Shown: positions 25,896 to 35,046 of the stretch, in pieces | Layout of the letters: each line of letters opens with the position of its first letter | Numbering within the stretch: the first letter of the stretch is position 1 | Origin: JANMMJ01 sp964543235 | GTDB lineage: Bacteria; Pseudomonadota; Alphaproteobacteria; Rhizobiales; Aestuariivirgaceae | Length of the DNA stretch: 64,000 bases | NCBI GenBank assembly: GCA_964543235.1 | Contig: CAZIXE010000016.1 | Span: forward strand, 1 to 64,000 | Direction of reading: 5' to 3' | Notes under the pieces: model-generated | What the model saw: the letters and a program-made list of their open reading frames with translations, nothing else | What the model was told of the DNA's origin: nothing | Database searches by the model: none | Made by a program: the position numbers and the translations under genes

Positions 25896-27764
25896 ATGCT
25901 CAACCGCTTCTTTACCTGGCTCGAGGGACTGGTCGACCCTTTCCCCAAGATTAGCGCGGCGCGCCCGCCGGACCGGCTGCCGCGCTTCATCTGGTTCTAT
26001 ACCAAGCCGTTCCTGCCGCTCCTCATAGCGGGTGTGCTGTTTTCGGCAACCGTGGCGCTGATCGAGGTCTATCTCTTTGCCTTCCTGGGCGATCTGGTCG
26101 ACTTGCTCAATGGCGCCAGCCGCGCGACCTTCTGGCAGGATCACGGAACCCGGCTCGCGCTGATGGGGGCCGTGGTCCTCATCATCCTGCCGCTGCTCAA
26201 CCTCACATCGGAAGCGATCCAGCACCAGGGCCTGCGCGGCAATTATGCCATGCGCATCCGCTGGCTGGCGCATCGCTACGTGCTGCGCCAGAGCATGGAC
26301 TTCTTCCACAATGACTATGCCGGCCGGGTCGCCACCAAGGTCATGCAGACTGCCTTGGGCGTGCGCGATGCCGTCATCAAGGTGACCGAGGTCATCGTCT
26401 ATGTCGCCGTCTATTTCGCCGGTGCCCTGGTGCTGGTGGCGAGCAGCGATGCCTGGCTGATGGCGCCGCTGCTGCTGTGGCTCAGCGGCTATGCCGCGGC
26501 CTGCTGGTATTTCGTGCCGCGCATGGGCAAGCTCTCGGAAATCCAGGCCGACACCCGCTCGCTGGTCACCGGCCGGGTCGTCGACAGCTACACCAATATC
26601 TCCACCGTGAAGCTCTTTGCCCATGCCGATCGCGAGGACGGCTATGCCCAGGAAGGCATGAAGTGGATGCTCGATGCGGTGAACGCCTCGATGCGTATGG
26701 CAACGCTGATGACGGCGACGCTCAGTGCCCTGAGCGGCATACTGATCTTCACCATGTCGGCGACCTCGATCTGGCTGTGGCATGCGGGCCTGATCACCAC
26801 CGGCACGATCGCCTTCGCGATCGGCCTGACGCTGCGCCTCAAGGCCATGTCGCAATGGATCATCTGGGAGGTGGCCGGCCTGTTCGAGGATGTGGGCGTC
26901 ATCCAGGACGGCATCGCCACGGTCGCCCGCGACCGCGCCATCGTCGATGCCCCCGGCGCCCGGCCGCTCATGGTGAGCGACGGCCGCATCGACTTCGAGA
27001 ATGTGCGTTTCAACTACGGCAAGCGCCGCTCGGCGCATCAGCCGCCGGTGGTCGAGGATTTCACCCTCACCATCCGGCCCGGTGAAAAGGTCGGGCTGGT
27101 CGGCCGCTCGGGTGCGGGAAAGTCGACGATCACCAGCCTGCTGCTGCGCTTCTATGATCTCGAAGGCGGCCGCATCCTGATCGACGGCCAGGACATTTCC
27201 GCGGTCACCCAGGAGTCGCTTCGCGCCAGCATCGGCATGGTGACACAGGATACCTCGCTCCTGCACCGCTCGGTGCTCGACAATATCCGCTATGGCAAGC
27301 CGGATGCCACGATGGCCGAGATCGAAGCGGCAGCGCGCAAGGCCCATGCCGACGAGTTCATTGCCGGGCTCGTCGACCCCAAGGGCCGCACCGGTTACGA
27401 GGCGCATGTCGGCGAGCGCGGTGTCAAGCTGTCGGGCGGCCAGCGGCAGCGTATCGCGATCGCCCGGGTGCTGCTCAAGAACGCGCCGATCCTGGTGCTC
27501 GACGAGGCGACGAGCGCCCTCGACAGCGAGGTCGAGGCGGCCATCCAGGAGAACCTCTATACGCTCATGGAGGGCAAGACGGTGATCGCCGTGGCCCACC
27601 GGCTGTCGACCATTGCCGCCATGGACCGGCTGATCGTCATGGACCGGGGCCGCATCATCGAGGAGGGCAGCCACGCCGCCCTGGTGCGGCGCAAGAACGG
27701 CCTTTACGCCCAGCTGTGGTCGCGGCAGTCCGGCGGCTTCCTCGCCTATGAGGCGGCGGAGTAG
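25896..27764 (+). CDS. ABC transporter, fused permease and ATPase (MsbA-like exporter)
   Basis: 622 residues from ATG 25896 (a TTG at 25860 is less likely). The N-terminal half has about six transmembrane segments (first at ~37-60, PFLPLLIAGVLFSATVALIE) and the coupling segment DFFHNDYAGRVATKVMQT. The C-terminal half is a complete ATPase: Walker A GRSGAGKST, Q-loop VTQDTSLLHRS, signature LSGGQRQRIAIARVL, Walker B ILVLDEATSALDSE, and H-loop AHRLST. This is a half-transporter that works as a homodimer or heterodimer exporting lipids, drugs or peptides; the substrate cannot be inferred. It follows the second DUF1194 gene by 69 bp and could be co-transcribed with it. Confidence 0.92.
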   Translation: MLNRFFTWLEGLVDPFPKISAARPPDRLPRFIWFYTKPFLPLLIAGVLFSATVALIEVYLFAFLGDLVDLLNGASRATFWQDHGTRLALMGAVVLIILPLLNLTSEAIQHQGLRGNYAMRIRWLAHRYVLRQSMDFFHNDYAGRVATKVMQTALGVRDAVIKVTEVIVYVAVYFAGALVLVASSDAWLMAPLLLWLSGYAAACWYFVPRMGKLSEIQADTRSLVTGRVVDSYTNISTVKLFAHADREDGYAQEGMKWMLDAVNASMRMATLMTATLSALSGILIFTMSATSIWLWHAGLITTGTIAFAIGLTLRLKAMSQWIIWEVAGLFEDVGVIQDGIATVARDRAIVDAPGARPLMVSDGRIDFENVRFNYGKRRSAHQPPVVEDFTLTIRPGEKVGLVGRSGAGKSTITSLLLRFYDLEGGRILIDGQDISAVTQESLRASIGMVTQDTSLLHRSVLDNIRYGKPDATMAEIEAAARKAHADEFIAGLVDPKGRTGYEAHVGERGVKLSGGQRQRIAIARVLLKNAPILVLDEATSALDSEVEAAIQENLYTLMEGKTVIAVAHRLSTIAAMDRLIVMDRGRIIEEGSHAALVRRKNGLYAQLWSRQSGGFLAYEAAE

Positions 27765-27804
27765 CGCCGGGCGCGCACCGTTTAGACGTCCTTAAATCCG
27801 GGTG

Positions 27805-29172
27805 ATGCATGACTTGCCGATGGGTGAGACATTGCCACGGACCTTGCGCCTGGCCGAACTGCTCGGCGCGCTCAGCCATGCCCTCGACCTGACCGAGGGG
27901 CAACCCAAGGGCCATTGCATGCGCTGCTGCCACATCGGCATGCAGATCGGCCGGGAACTCGGGCTGCAAACGGCGGAACTCTCCGATCTCTATTACACGA
28001 TCCTTCTCAAGGATCTCGGCTGCTCCAGCAATGCGGCGCGCATTTGCGAGCTCTACCTCGCCGACGACATCGCGTTCAAACATGACTTCAAGCGCATTGA
28101 CGGCTCACTGCCGCAGGCGCTGCGTTTCGTACTCGGCCACACCGGGCTTGAGACCGGCCTGGCCGAGAGGTTCCGGGCGGTGATCGGCATCCTGCGCCGG
28201 GGCGGCGAGATCGCCCGCGAACTCATCGAGGCCCGCTGCCACCGCGGCGCCGAAATCGCTGCCCGGCTGCGCTTCTCACCGGCGGTCTGTGACGGCATCA
28301 GGAACCTTGACGAACACTGGGACGGCAGCGGCAAGCCCGAGAGCCGCAAGGGCCGGGAAATTCCCGTCTTCTCCCAGATCGCGCTGCTGGCACAGGTTAC
28401 CGACGTGTTTCACGTCGGCGCCGGTGCGCCCGCCGCGCTTCGCGAGATCCGCCACCGCTCCGGTACGTGGTTTGCGCCGGAACTGGCCGGCTGTTTCGAA
28501 AGCGTGGCCGTACGGCCGGGCTTCTGGACAGAGCTTGCCGACGGCGCCCTGATGCACTGGGTGATCGCGCTCGAGCCCGCCCAGGCCGTGCGGTTCGTGG
28601 ACGAGGCCTATCTCGACGAAATCGCCACGGCCTTCGCCCAGGTGATCGACTCGAAGAGCCCCTTCACCCGCGGCCACAGCGAAAGGGTGGCGGTCTTCAC
28701 CGACATGATTGCCGAGGCGCTCGGGCTCGACCGTCAGCGGCGGCGCTGGCTGGGGCGCGCCGCCCTGCTGCACGACATCGGCAAGCTCGGCATCAGCAAC
28801 TCCATCCTCGACAAGCCGGGCAAGCTCACCGACGAGGAATTTGCGGCGATCAGGATGCACCCGGTGCACTCGGCGGAGATCCTGTCGCGGGTCTCGCTAT
28901 TTGCCGATCTCGCCCCGATTGCCGGCGGCCACCATGAACGCCTCGACGGACGCGGCTACCCCGCCGGGCTGGCCGGCGATGCCATCAGCATGGAAACCCG
29001 CATCGTGACGACGGCCGATGTGTTTGATGCCCTGACGGCCGACCGGCCCTATCGCCCCGCCATGCCCGTGTCGAAAGCCCTGGCCATCATGGAAAAGGAG
29101 ATCGGAACGGCCTTCGACCCTGACTGCTTCGCAGCCCTGGTGGCGGCCCTGCAGAATGCCGAGGCGGCGTGA
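27805..29172 (+). CDS. HD-GYP domain protein with an additional degenerate HD module
   Basis: 455 residues. The C-terminal HD-GYP domain (about 270-455) is complete: H323-D324 in LLHDIGKLG, HHERLDGRGYPAG from residue 376 (containing the GYP motif), and the late DVFDALTADRPYR. Such domains hydrolyse cyclic-di-GMP. The N-terminal half carries a second, HD-like module in which the HD pair has become KD (LLKDLG at 67-72) but earlier residues HCMRCCHIG still resemble the HD frame. It is thus a tandem HD protein with one probably inactive unit. No membrane or sensor domain is seen. It ends exactly where the convergent GcvT-type gene ends. Confidence 0.88.
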   Translation: MHDLPMGETLPRTLRLAELLGALSHALDLTEGQPKGHCMRCCHIGMQIGRELGLQTAELSDLYYTILLKDLGCSSNAARICELYLADDIAFKHDFKRIDGSLPQALRFVLGHTGLETGLAERFRAVIGILRRGGEIARELIEARCHRGAEIAARLRFSPAVCDGIRNLDEHWDGSGKPESRKGREIPVFSQIALLAQVTDVFHVGAGAPAALREIRHRSGTWFAPELAGCFESVAVRPGFWTELADGALMHWVIALEPAQAVRFVDEAYLDEIATAFAQVIDSKSPFTRGHSERVAVFTDMIAEALGLDRQRRRWLGRAALLHDIGKLGISNSILDKPGKLTDEEFAAIRMHPVHSAEILSRVSLFADLAPIAGGHHERLDGRGYPAGLAGDAISMETRIVTTADVFDALTADRPYRPAMPVSKALAIMEKEIGTAFDPDCFAALVAALQNAEAA

Positions 29173-31596
29173 TCAGGCCTTCAGCCTGTCATTGCCGGGA
29201 TCCCAGGCCGGTTGCGCGATGATCTGCGCCTTGCGGCGGTCGCCGAACATCAGGATCTCGAAGGCCTCACCGTCCGCGGTCAGTTGCGGCTCGACATAGG
29301 CAAAGGCCAGAGACTTGCCGACGGCATGGCCATAGGCGCCGCTGGTCGTCACCCCCACCAGCCGGTCGCCGTGATAGACGGGTTCGTTGCCCATGCAGTC
29401 GGAATCCGCGGCATCGACGGCGAGATAGACGAGCTTCATGCGTTCGCCCTTCTTCTTGCGCGCAAGGCTCGCCGCCTTGCCGATGAATTCGCCCTTGTCG
29501 GCCCGGAAGAAGCGCTCCATGGACGCCTCGAACATGTCGACTTCCGCGGTCAGTTCCGATCCCCAGCCGCGATAGGCCTTCTCCATGCGCAGCGCATCCA
29601 TGGCATAGGTGCCGAAGAGCCTGATGCCGTGCGGCCTGCCTGCCGCCATCAGCGCCTCGAAAACCATCGGCATGTCACCCATGGGACAATGCAGCTCCCA
29701 GCCGAGCTCGCCGACATAATTGACCCGCAGGGCCCGGATGCCGCTGACGCCGGCCACGGTAATTTCCTTTCCGGTCAACCACTTGAAGGCCGCATTTGAG
29801 AGATCGGCAGAAGTCGTGGCGGAAAGCACATCGCGCGCTCTGGGGCCGGCCAGGACCAGCACGCCGAACTGATCGGTGATGTCGGCGATTGTCACATCCT
29901 CGCCTTTCGCCTTGCGCCATTCGAGCTGGTCGCGGTCATAGAGCTGGGCAGCCGCCGCCGAGAGCACATAGAAATGGGCCGGCCCCAGGCGGGTGATGGT
30001 CAGCTCCGATTCGATGAAGCCGTTCTCATTGAGCAGATGGCCGAGGATGATGCCGCCATCCCTTTCAGGTATCCGGTTTGCACATATCCGGTCGAGGAAG
30101 GCATAAGCGTCCCTGCCCCTCACATCGAACTTGGCGAAGGTCGACAGATCCATGAGCCCGACGCGCTCCCGCACCGCCAGCGCTTCCTCGCGCACCGCCG
30201 CAAACCAGTTGGACCGCTTGAATGAATAGACTTCGCCCTGGCCCGTGGGGTCGTACCAGCGCGGCCGCTCCCAGCCGAAGACCTGGGCGAACTGCGCGCC
30301 CTCGCGCTTCAGCCGCTCGTGGAGCGAAGACATGCGCAGGCCCCGGCCGACCTCATGCTGTTCGGCCGGCTTGTAGCAGTAATACATGTGGTGATAGTCG
30401 GCGACCGAGACTTCGGCGGTGTAAGCCTTGGTCGCCCAGTTGCCGAACCGGCGCGGATCGAATTCGCGCATGTTGATTTCGGCCTGGCCGTGCACCATCC
30501 ATTGCGCCAGGTACTTGCCCGCACCGCCCCCCTGGCAGATGCCGATCGAGGCACCGCAATGCATCCAGTAGTTCCGGGGACCGTGCGCCGGGCCTGAGAG
30601 ATAGACACCATCCGGCGTGTGCGTAATGGCGCCGGAGATCACCGACTTGAGCCCCGCCTGACCGAACAGTGGCAGGCGCTCGGTGGCCTTCTCGAGCCAG
30701 GGGGTCAAGCGGTCGAGTTCCGGCGCAATGAGCTCGCTCTCGAAGTCCCAGGCCGGCGGCTTGCCCTCCCAGCAGACATGGGCGGTTGCCGTCTCATAGG
30801 GCCCGACCAGGATGCCGTTGGTTTCCTCGCGCAGATAGGCATGGCTGTAGGGATCGCGCACCACCGGCAGCTCCGGCGCGAGATCGATCAGTTCCCTGAG
30901 CGGCTCGGTGATCATGTAGTGATGCAGCATGTTGGCGATGGGGACATTGTGCCCCGTCCATGCCCCCACCACGTCGGCATAGGAACCGGCCGCATTCACC
31001 ACATGCTCGCAGGTGATGTTGCCCTTGTCGGTGATGACCTGCCACTCGCCGGTCTTGAGCAGCCTGATATCCTCGACCCGCGTGCGGCGGCAGATCTCCG
31101 CGCCAAGCTGGCGGGCGCCCGCCGCCATGGCATTGGTGACGTCGGCCGACGCCACATGGCCGTCATGGACGGTGCGGAACGCCGCCTTGATGCCAAACGT
31201 CTCGATAAACGGGTGATGCTGCCTGATCTCCGACGGCCCGATGATCTCGCAGTCGTAGCCGGCAAGCCGCGAGATGCCGTAGACATGCTTGAACCAGTTC
31301 ACCTCTTCGTCGGTGACCGCGAGCCGCAGGCCGCCGCAACCGTGCCAGGACACGGCCTGGCCGGTGAGCGCTTCCAGCTTCGGATAAAGCTCGGTGCCAT
31401 AGACATGCACCTTGGTCATGTTGAGCGAGCCGTTGAAGTGCGGGCACTGGCCGGCGGCATGCCAGGTCGAGCCGGAGGTGAGTTCGCCCTTCTCGACCAG
31501 AACGATGTCGGTCCAGCCCTCGAGCGCCAGATGGTAGAGCAGCCCCACCCCCATGATGCCGCCGCCGACAATCACCACCCGCGCATGTGTCTTCAT
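29173..31596 (-). CDS. GcvT-type FAD-dependent oxidoreductase (dimethylglycine/sarcosine dehydrogenase-like)
   Basis: 807 residues of fused architecture. An N-terminal FAD/DAO domain carries the dinucleotide motif VVIVGGGIMGVGLLYHLA (residues 7-24) and SGSTWHAAG, whose His is the position of covalent FAD attachment in dimethylglycine dehydrogenases. The C-terminal half (about 430-800) is an aminomethyltransferase GcvT-like, folate-binding domain. Enzymes of this type demethylate dimethylglycine, sarcosine or related methylamines and pass the one-carbon unit to tetrahydrofolate; the exact substrate is not certain. No sox or dgc genes are adjacent. The neighbours suggest an independently transcribed gene. 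Confidence 0.88.
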   Translation of the reverse strand: MKTHARVVIVGGGIMGVGLLYHLALEGWTDIVLVEKGELTSGSTWHAAGQCPHFNGSLNMTKVHVYGTELYPKLEALTGQAVSWHGCGGLRLAVTDEEVNWFKHVYGISRLAGYDCEIIGPSEIRQHHPFIETFGIKAAFRTVHDGHVASADVTNAMAAGARQLGAEICRRTRVEDIRLLKTGEWQVITDKGNITCEHVVNAAGSYADVVGAWTGHNVPIANMLHHYMITEPLRELIDLAPELPVVRDPYSHAYLREETNGILVGPYETATAHVCWEGKPPAWDFESELIAPELDRLTPWLEKATERLPLFGQAGLKSVISGAITHTPDGVYLSGPAHGPRNYWMHCGASIGICQGGGAGKYLAQWMVHGQAEINMREFDPRRFGNWATKAYTAEVSVADYHHMYYCYKPAEQHEVGRGLRMSSLHERLKREGAQFAQVFGWERPRWYDPTGQGEVYSFKRSNWFAAVREEALAVRERVGLMDLSTFAKFDVRGRDAYAFLDRICANRIPERDGGIILGHLLNENGFIESELTITRLGPAHFYVLSAAAAQLYDRDQLEWRKAKGEDVTIADITDQFGVLVLAGPRARDVLSATTSADLSNAAFKWLTGKEITVAGVSGIRALRVNYVGELGWELHCPMGDMPMVFEALMAAGRPHGIRLFGTYAMDALRMEKAYRGWGSELTAEVDMFEASMERFFRADKGEFIGKAASLARKKKGERMKLVYLAVDAADSDCMGNEPVYHGDRLVGVTTSGAYGHAVGKSLAFAYVEPQLTADGEAFEILMFGDRRKAQIIAQPAWDPGNDRLKA

Positions 31597-31657
31597 CGCC
31601 CCAGTCCCTTCCGGCCGAATGGTTGAGGTTTCTTGACCGATTTCGGCTGTGTCACAA

Positions 31658-31704
31658 GCGAAAACAATCGCGCCGGGGGTGAAGCTGGCTCACCACCCCG
31701 GCGC
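31658..31704 (-). terminator. intrinsic terminator of the ndk-VUT transcript
   Basis: On the minus strand, GCGCCGGGG (31704-31696) pairs with CCCCGGCGC (31678-31670), a perfect 9-bp stem extended by GTGA/TCAC inside. It is followed on that strand by GATTGTTTTCGC, a short U-rich run. It lies 16 bp after the stop of the VUT gene. Strong stem plus a modest U-tract makes it a good terminator. Confidence 0.75.
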
Positions 31705-31720
31705 GTTGCGGTGCGCCGGA

Positions 31721-32206
31721 TCAGGCCAGCCTGGGAGGCGGGGCGTCATTCCTGAGTTTCAGCAGGTACCAGACGATCAGCACGCCAGCTGTCTTGCTCA
31801 GCACCTCGACGGAGAAGCTCGCCGGCGTGAGGAAACCCGCGAGATAGAGGAAGGCCAGCGTATCGGCGGGAACCGATACCAGGCTCGAGGTCAGGATGCG
31901 CCGCTGCAGCGGCTGGCCGGTGAAGGAGAACACCGCCCAGTCGAGGCTTTCGGAAATGAAGAAGGCGGTGATGCTGGCAACCGCCAGCGCCGGATCGACC
32001 ATGAACCACGTCAGGATTCCGGCCAGCAGCGTTGCCAGCAGGATATAGTGGCCGATCTGCCGCTGCGCATAGTCGCGCAGCACGAACACGGCGCCGACCA
32101 GGACCGTCGCCAGATAGAGATCTCCCAGGGGCGTGGGCACCCCCGGAATGACCACGAAGAGCCAGTTGACCAAAACGATCGAAGCGACGTAGGCGGCGAC
32201 CCACAT
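31721..32206 (-). CDS. VUT family (YhhQ-type) transporter, probable queuosine precursor uptake
   Basis: 161 residues with about five or six hydrophobic helices (MWVAAYVASIVLVNWLFV..., AVFVLRDYAQRQIGHYILLA). The RDYAQ segment and FISESLDWAVFSF are characteristic of the VUT/YhhQ family, and relatives import queuosine precursors for tRNA modification. It is shorter than typical YhhQ (about 220 residues) but looks like the shorter VUT variety. The ATG at 32206 gives a clean start beside the ndk stop (4 bp away), so it is the second gene of an ndk operon ending at a strong terminator. Transport of this substrate is inferred from family membership only. Confidence 0.78.
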   Translation of the reverse strand: MWVAAYVASIVLVNWLFVVIPGVPTPLGDLYLATVLVGAVFVLRDYAQRQIGHYILLATLLAGILTWFMVDPALAVASITAFFISESLDWAVFSFTGQPLQRRILTSSLVSVPADTLAFLYLAGFLTPASFSVEVLSKTAGVLIVWYLLKLRNDAPPPRLA

Positions 32207-32210
32207 GCGA

Positions 32211-32630
32211 TCAGCCGACGATCTCTTCAGGCTTGAAGCACTGGGAGATTTCCTTGGCGGCGTTGTCGGCGGAATCGGACCCATGGACCGAGTTGGCCTC
32301 GATCGACTCGGCGTATTCCTTGCGGATCGTCCCCGGCGCGGCATTGGCCGGATTGGTGGCACCCATTACCTCACGGTACTTGGCAACGGCATTGTCGCCT
32401 TCGAGCACCTGGACGACGATCGGGCCGCTGGTCATGAACGCCACGAGATCCTTGTAGAAGGGCCGTTCCCTGTGCACGGCATAGAAGGCTTCAGCATCGG
32501 CTTTCGACCATTTCACCCGCTTCTGGGCCACGATGCGCAGGCCGGCCGCCTCGATCTTGGCGTTGATGGCGCCGGTCAGGTTGCGCCGGGTCGCATCCGG
32601 CTTGATGATGGAGAGCGTCCGCTCGGCCAT
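32211..32630 (-). CDS. ndk: nucleoside diphosphate kinase
   Basis: Transfers the gamma-phosphate from ATP to nucleoside diphosphates through a phosphohistidine; cytoplasmic housekeeping enzyme. The 139-residue length is canonical. The family motifs are present: ERTLSIIKPDATRRNL at the start, GPIVVQVLEG, MGATNPANAAPGTIR and the active-site histidine in SVHGSDSADNA. The start ATG at 32630 gives the usual MAERTLSIIKP N-terminus. It is transcribed on the minus strand ahead of the VUT transporter gene, with a GC hairpin (32661-32683) about 30 bp upstream that may end the OmpA transcript. Confidence 0.97.
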   Translation of the reverse strand: MAERTLSIIKPDATRRNLTGAINAKIEAAGLRIVAQKRVKWSKADAEAFYAVHRERPFYKDLVAFMTSGPIVVQVLEGDNAVAKYREVMGATNPANAAPGTIRKEYAESIEANSVHGSDSADNAAKEISQCFKPEEIVG

Positions 32631-32660
32631 GAAATCCTCACTGTCTCGCTGAAATGGATG

Positions 32661-32683
32661 GGGCCGCCTTATAGCGGCGGCCC
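32661..32683 (-). terminator. GC hairpin between the OmpA gene and ndk
   Basis: GGGCCGCC (32661-32668) and GGCGGCCC (32676-32683) form an 8-bp perfect stem with loop TTATAGC. It lies 33 bp after the OmpA gene stop on the minus strand and 31 bp before the ndk start. No U-run follows, so it may be a weak terminator or a leader hairpin. Confidence 0.45.
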
Positions 32684-32715
32684 TCACCCTCTTCAAGCAA
32701 TGCTTGTGCGGGCGG

Positions 32716-34485
32716 CTATTGCAGCTCGCCGACCAGCGGCGTGGCGCGGCGGATGGTCACCCGGCGGTTTTCTTCCTCCGCTTCCGGGGTCTGGATGCGC
32801 AGGTAGCGCTCGCCATAACCGGCGGTCACGATGTTGCGCGGATCGATATCGTAGTAGGTGGTGAGCGCCTGCTTCACCGACTCGGCCCGGCGCCGCGACA
32901 GATCGAGGTTGTATTCGTCGGAGCCCACCGCGTCGGTGTGGCCTTCGACGAAGAACACTTCGCGCGGGTGGGCGGTGAGCACCTTCTCGATGATCTCGCC
33001 CACCCGGTCGAGGTCTTCCAGAGCCTCCTCGCGCACGAAATCCTCGTTGAAGCCGAACTTGATCGTGTCGATCTCAATCGCCGGCATGGTCTCGCGCACC
33101 TCGCGGTTGGCCCGCACCTCCTCGACCGTATAGCGCCGCGGCGGCGGGGCGACCGGTGCGGCCACCAGATAGCGCTCGATTTCATCGTCGTCGGCCTCGG
33201 CGAGATAGATCGGACGCGGGCGGCCGCGCACGATATCGGGCGAGCCGAGATCGACGTTGATCGAGATGTTGAGCTCGCCGCTGGCGCGCCGCTTGCGCCA
33301 CTCGTCACGGCGCTTGTCGCGATCGGCAATGGCCCGGCGGCGCAGCTCGGCGCGGTCGATCTCGTTGGCCTCCTTCCAGCGATTGCGTTCGGCGGCAGGA
33401 TAGCGCGTATCGACGATGGCGATCCGCCTGACCAGCACACGGCGTTCGAGCTCGCGGGTACTCAGCGTGGCGGCGCGCCGCGTGTCCTTCAGATAGAAGT
33501 CATCCGACTGCAACTCGCCGGCCTGTCCCTGGCCGGGTTGCTGCGTGCCGCTGCCCGGCTGCTGGCTGCCGGTGCCGGCCTGCTCGGCGGCCTTGCGGCG
33601 GCGGAACTCGGCGCGGTCCTTGGCGAGCTTCAGGCGCAACTGCTTGACCGTGGCCGCCGGCAGGGTTCCGCCGGCCAGCTGCACGCGCATGCTGCGCAGC
33701 CGGTTCTCGAGATCGGCGGTCGACAGGCTGGTGGCAGTGCGACCGTCGTCCAGGATTTTCTGGGCGGCCTGCTGCGCTTCATTGGCCGATGGCACGACCT
33801 GGCCTTGCTGCTGGGTCTCGCTGGAGGGCTGTTGCGTCTCGGCCGGCTGGCTCGGCGCCGCGGCCTGGCCGCTGGCCAGCTTTTCGAGTGCTGCGCGCAG
33901 TGCCTTCTGGCGGTCGCGAATTTTCGGGAATTCCGAGCGCGGCACCGCCGTATTGGCCAGGAGGTTGCGGCCGGTACGCAGGCTGTTGCGCAATTCCTTC
34001 TCGGAAAGCTTGCTGACATCGGCCGTCGCGGCCACATACTTCTCCACTTCGGCAGCGGCATTGCCGCCCTGCGCTGCCGTCTGCCCGGCCGCCGAGCCGC
34101 CCGACGGCGCGGATTCGGAGCCTCCGGCGGCGCTTTCCTCATCCTCCGCAGCGGCCTGCTGCTGTCCGGCCTGGTTCTTCGCCGCACGGCGCTTCTGGTT
34201 TTCCTGCCGGGCCGCCTGGGCCAGCTTGCGCAGTTGCTGGATCTGCGCCTTGGTCATGGACTTGTTGGCAAGCAGCGAACGGATTTGCGACAGGCGCTGG
34301 GTCAGCTCCTTGTCGGTCAGTTCCGTGAGCGGGCGCGTATCGCTGACCACCTTGTTGAACTTTTCGAGGGCTTCGGCGTCCTGCGCCTGGGCAACGACGA
34401 TCTCATTCTGTTGCGCCGACACCGGCGCCGCCATTCCTGACAGGACCGCCAGGGCCAGTCCGGTTGCCATGATTCGGGATTTCAT
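32716..34485 (-). CDS. OmpA-family envelope protein with four internal repeats
   Basis: 589 residues. A signal peptide (about 1-24, ending VSA-QQ) precedes a long periplasmic region, then a C-terminal OmpA/peptidoglycan-binding domain (from about 475) with FFVEGHTDAVGSDEYNLDLS and RRAESVKQAL. The N-terminal 400 residues hold four copies of a helical motif: R1 ~37-104 (LTELTDKELTQRLSQIRSLL), R2 ~146-205 (VSKLSEKELRNSLRTGRNLL), R3 ~237-302 (ATSLSTADLENRLRSMRVQL) and R4 ~328-400 (AATLSTRELERRVLVRR). They are joined by three Gln/Ser/Gly/Pro/Ala-rich linkers. The repeat has no name known to me. The ATG at 34485 has GGAG upstream; a slightly longer frame is less likely. It probably anchors the outer membrane to the cell wall. 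Confidence 0.85.
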   Translation of the reverse strand: MKSRIMATGLALAVLSGMAAPVSAQQNEIVVAQAQDAEALEKFNKVVSDTRPLTELTDKELTQRLSQIRSLLANKSMTKAQIQQLRKLAQAARQENQKRRAAKNQAGQQQAAAEDEESAAGGSESAPSGGSAAGQTAAQGGNAAAEVEKYVAATADVSKLSEKELRNSLRTGRNLLANTAVPRSEFPKIRDRQKALRAALEKLASGQAAAPSQPAETQQPSSETQQQGQVVPSANEAQQAAQKILDDGRTATSLSTADLENRLRSMRVQLAGGTLPAATVKQLRLKLAKDRAEFRRRKAAEQAGTGSQQPGSGTQQPGQGQAGELQSDDFYLKDTRRAATLSTRELERRVLVRRIAIVDTRYPAAERNRWKEANEIDRAELRRRAIADRDKRRDEWRKRRASGELNISINVDLGSPDIVRGRPRPIYLAEADDDEIERYLVAAPVAPPPRRYTVEEVRANREVRETMPAIEIDTIKFGFNEDFVREEALEDLDRVGEIIEKVLTAHPREVFFVEGHTDAVGSDEYNLDLSRRRAESVKQALTTYYDIDPRNIVTAGYGERYLRIQTPEAEEENRRVTIRRATPLVGELQ

Positions 34486-34640
34486 TCGCATCTCCACATT
34501 CAGGATTCGTGTTCCCTACCCCAAGGTCCGGCTAAATGGTCATCATTTGAGGCAAAAATGAGGGGCAGCGTGACAGTCTTTACGGCAATTCCGGCACGGT
34601 GCAGCCTCGTGCTGCCATGACTGTGAACGGGAGCTGACAA

Positions 34641-35024
34641 ATGCACGCCATAGAATACGCGGACGCGCCGCCAGCCGTCCGGGAAGTCTTCGACGACATC
34701 AAGGCCACGCGCCAGGTCGCGGACGTCAACAATTTCTGGAAATACCTGGCCCACGAGCCCCGGATGCTCCGGCATGTGTGGGCGAGCCTCAAGGAGATGA
34801 TGGCCGCCGGCGCGCTCGACCCGCTCACCAAGGAACTGATCTATGTGGCCGTATCGATCACCAACAACTGCGAATACTGTATTGCAAGCCACACGGCCGG
34901 CGCCAAGGCCAAGGGGGCGACCGATGCCCAGATCAACGAGCTCATTGCGGTGGTCGGCCTCGCCAACATGACCAACCGCTTGGCCAATGCCTACAAGGTA
35001 CCGGTCGACGACGCCTTCAGGTGA
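34641..35024 (+). CDS. carboxymuconolactone decarboxylase / AhpD-like protein
   Basis: 127 residues, all helical. The AhpD-like catalytic pattern ExxCxxxH is present as EYCIASH, in which one Cys and a His are the expected proton-relay and redox residues; the second Cys of canonical CxxC alkylhydroperoxidases is missing, as in many CMD-family members. A typical preceding segment is LTKELIYVAVSITNNCEYC, where a nearby Cys is absent from the motif. A peroxide-handling or decarboxylase role is possible, but the substrate is unknown. It lies alone on the plus strand between the OmpA gene and the convergent ABC importer genes. Confidence 0.82.
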   Translation: MHAIEYADAPPAVREVFDDIKATRQVADVNNFWKYLAHEPRMLRHVWASLKEMMAAGALDPLTKELIYVAVSITNNCEYCIASHTAGAKAKGATDAQINELIAVVGLANMTNRLANAYKVPVDDAFR

Positions 35025-35046
35025 AAGGATGCGTCCCGGATTCCTG

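Noticed and set aside
24954..27674. Minus-strand 906-codon open frame
   Set aside because: Antisense to DUF1194 copy 2 and the ABC transporter, both with clear motifs; composition is His/Gly/Asp-rich as in shadow frames.
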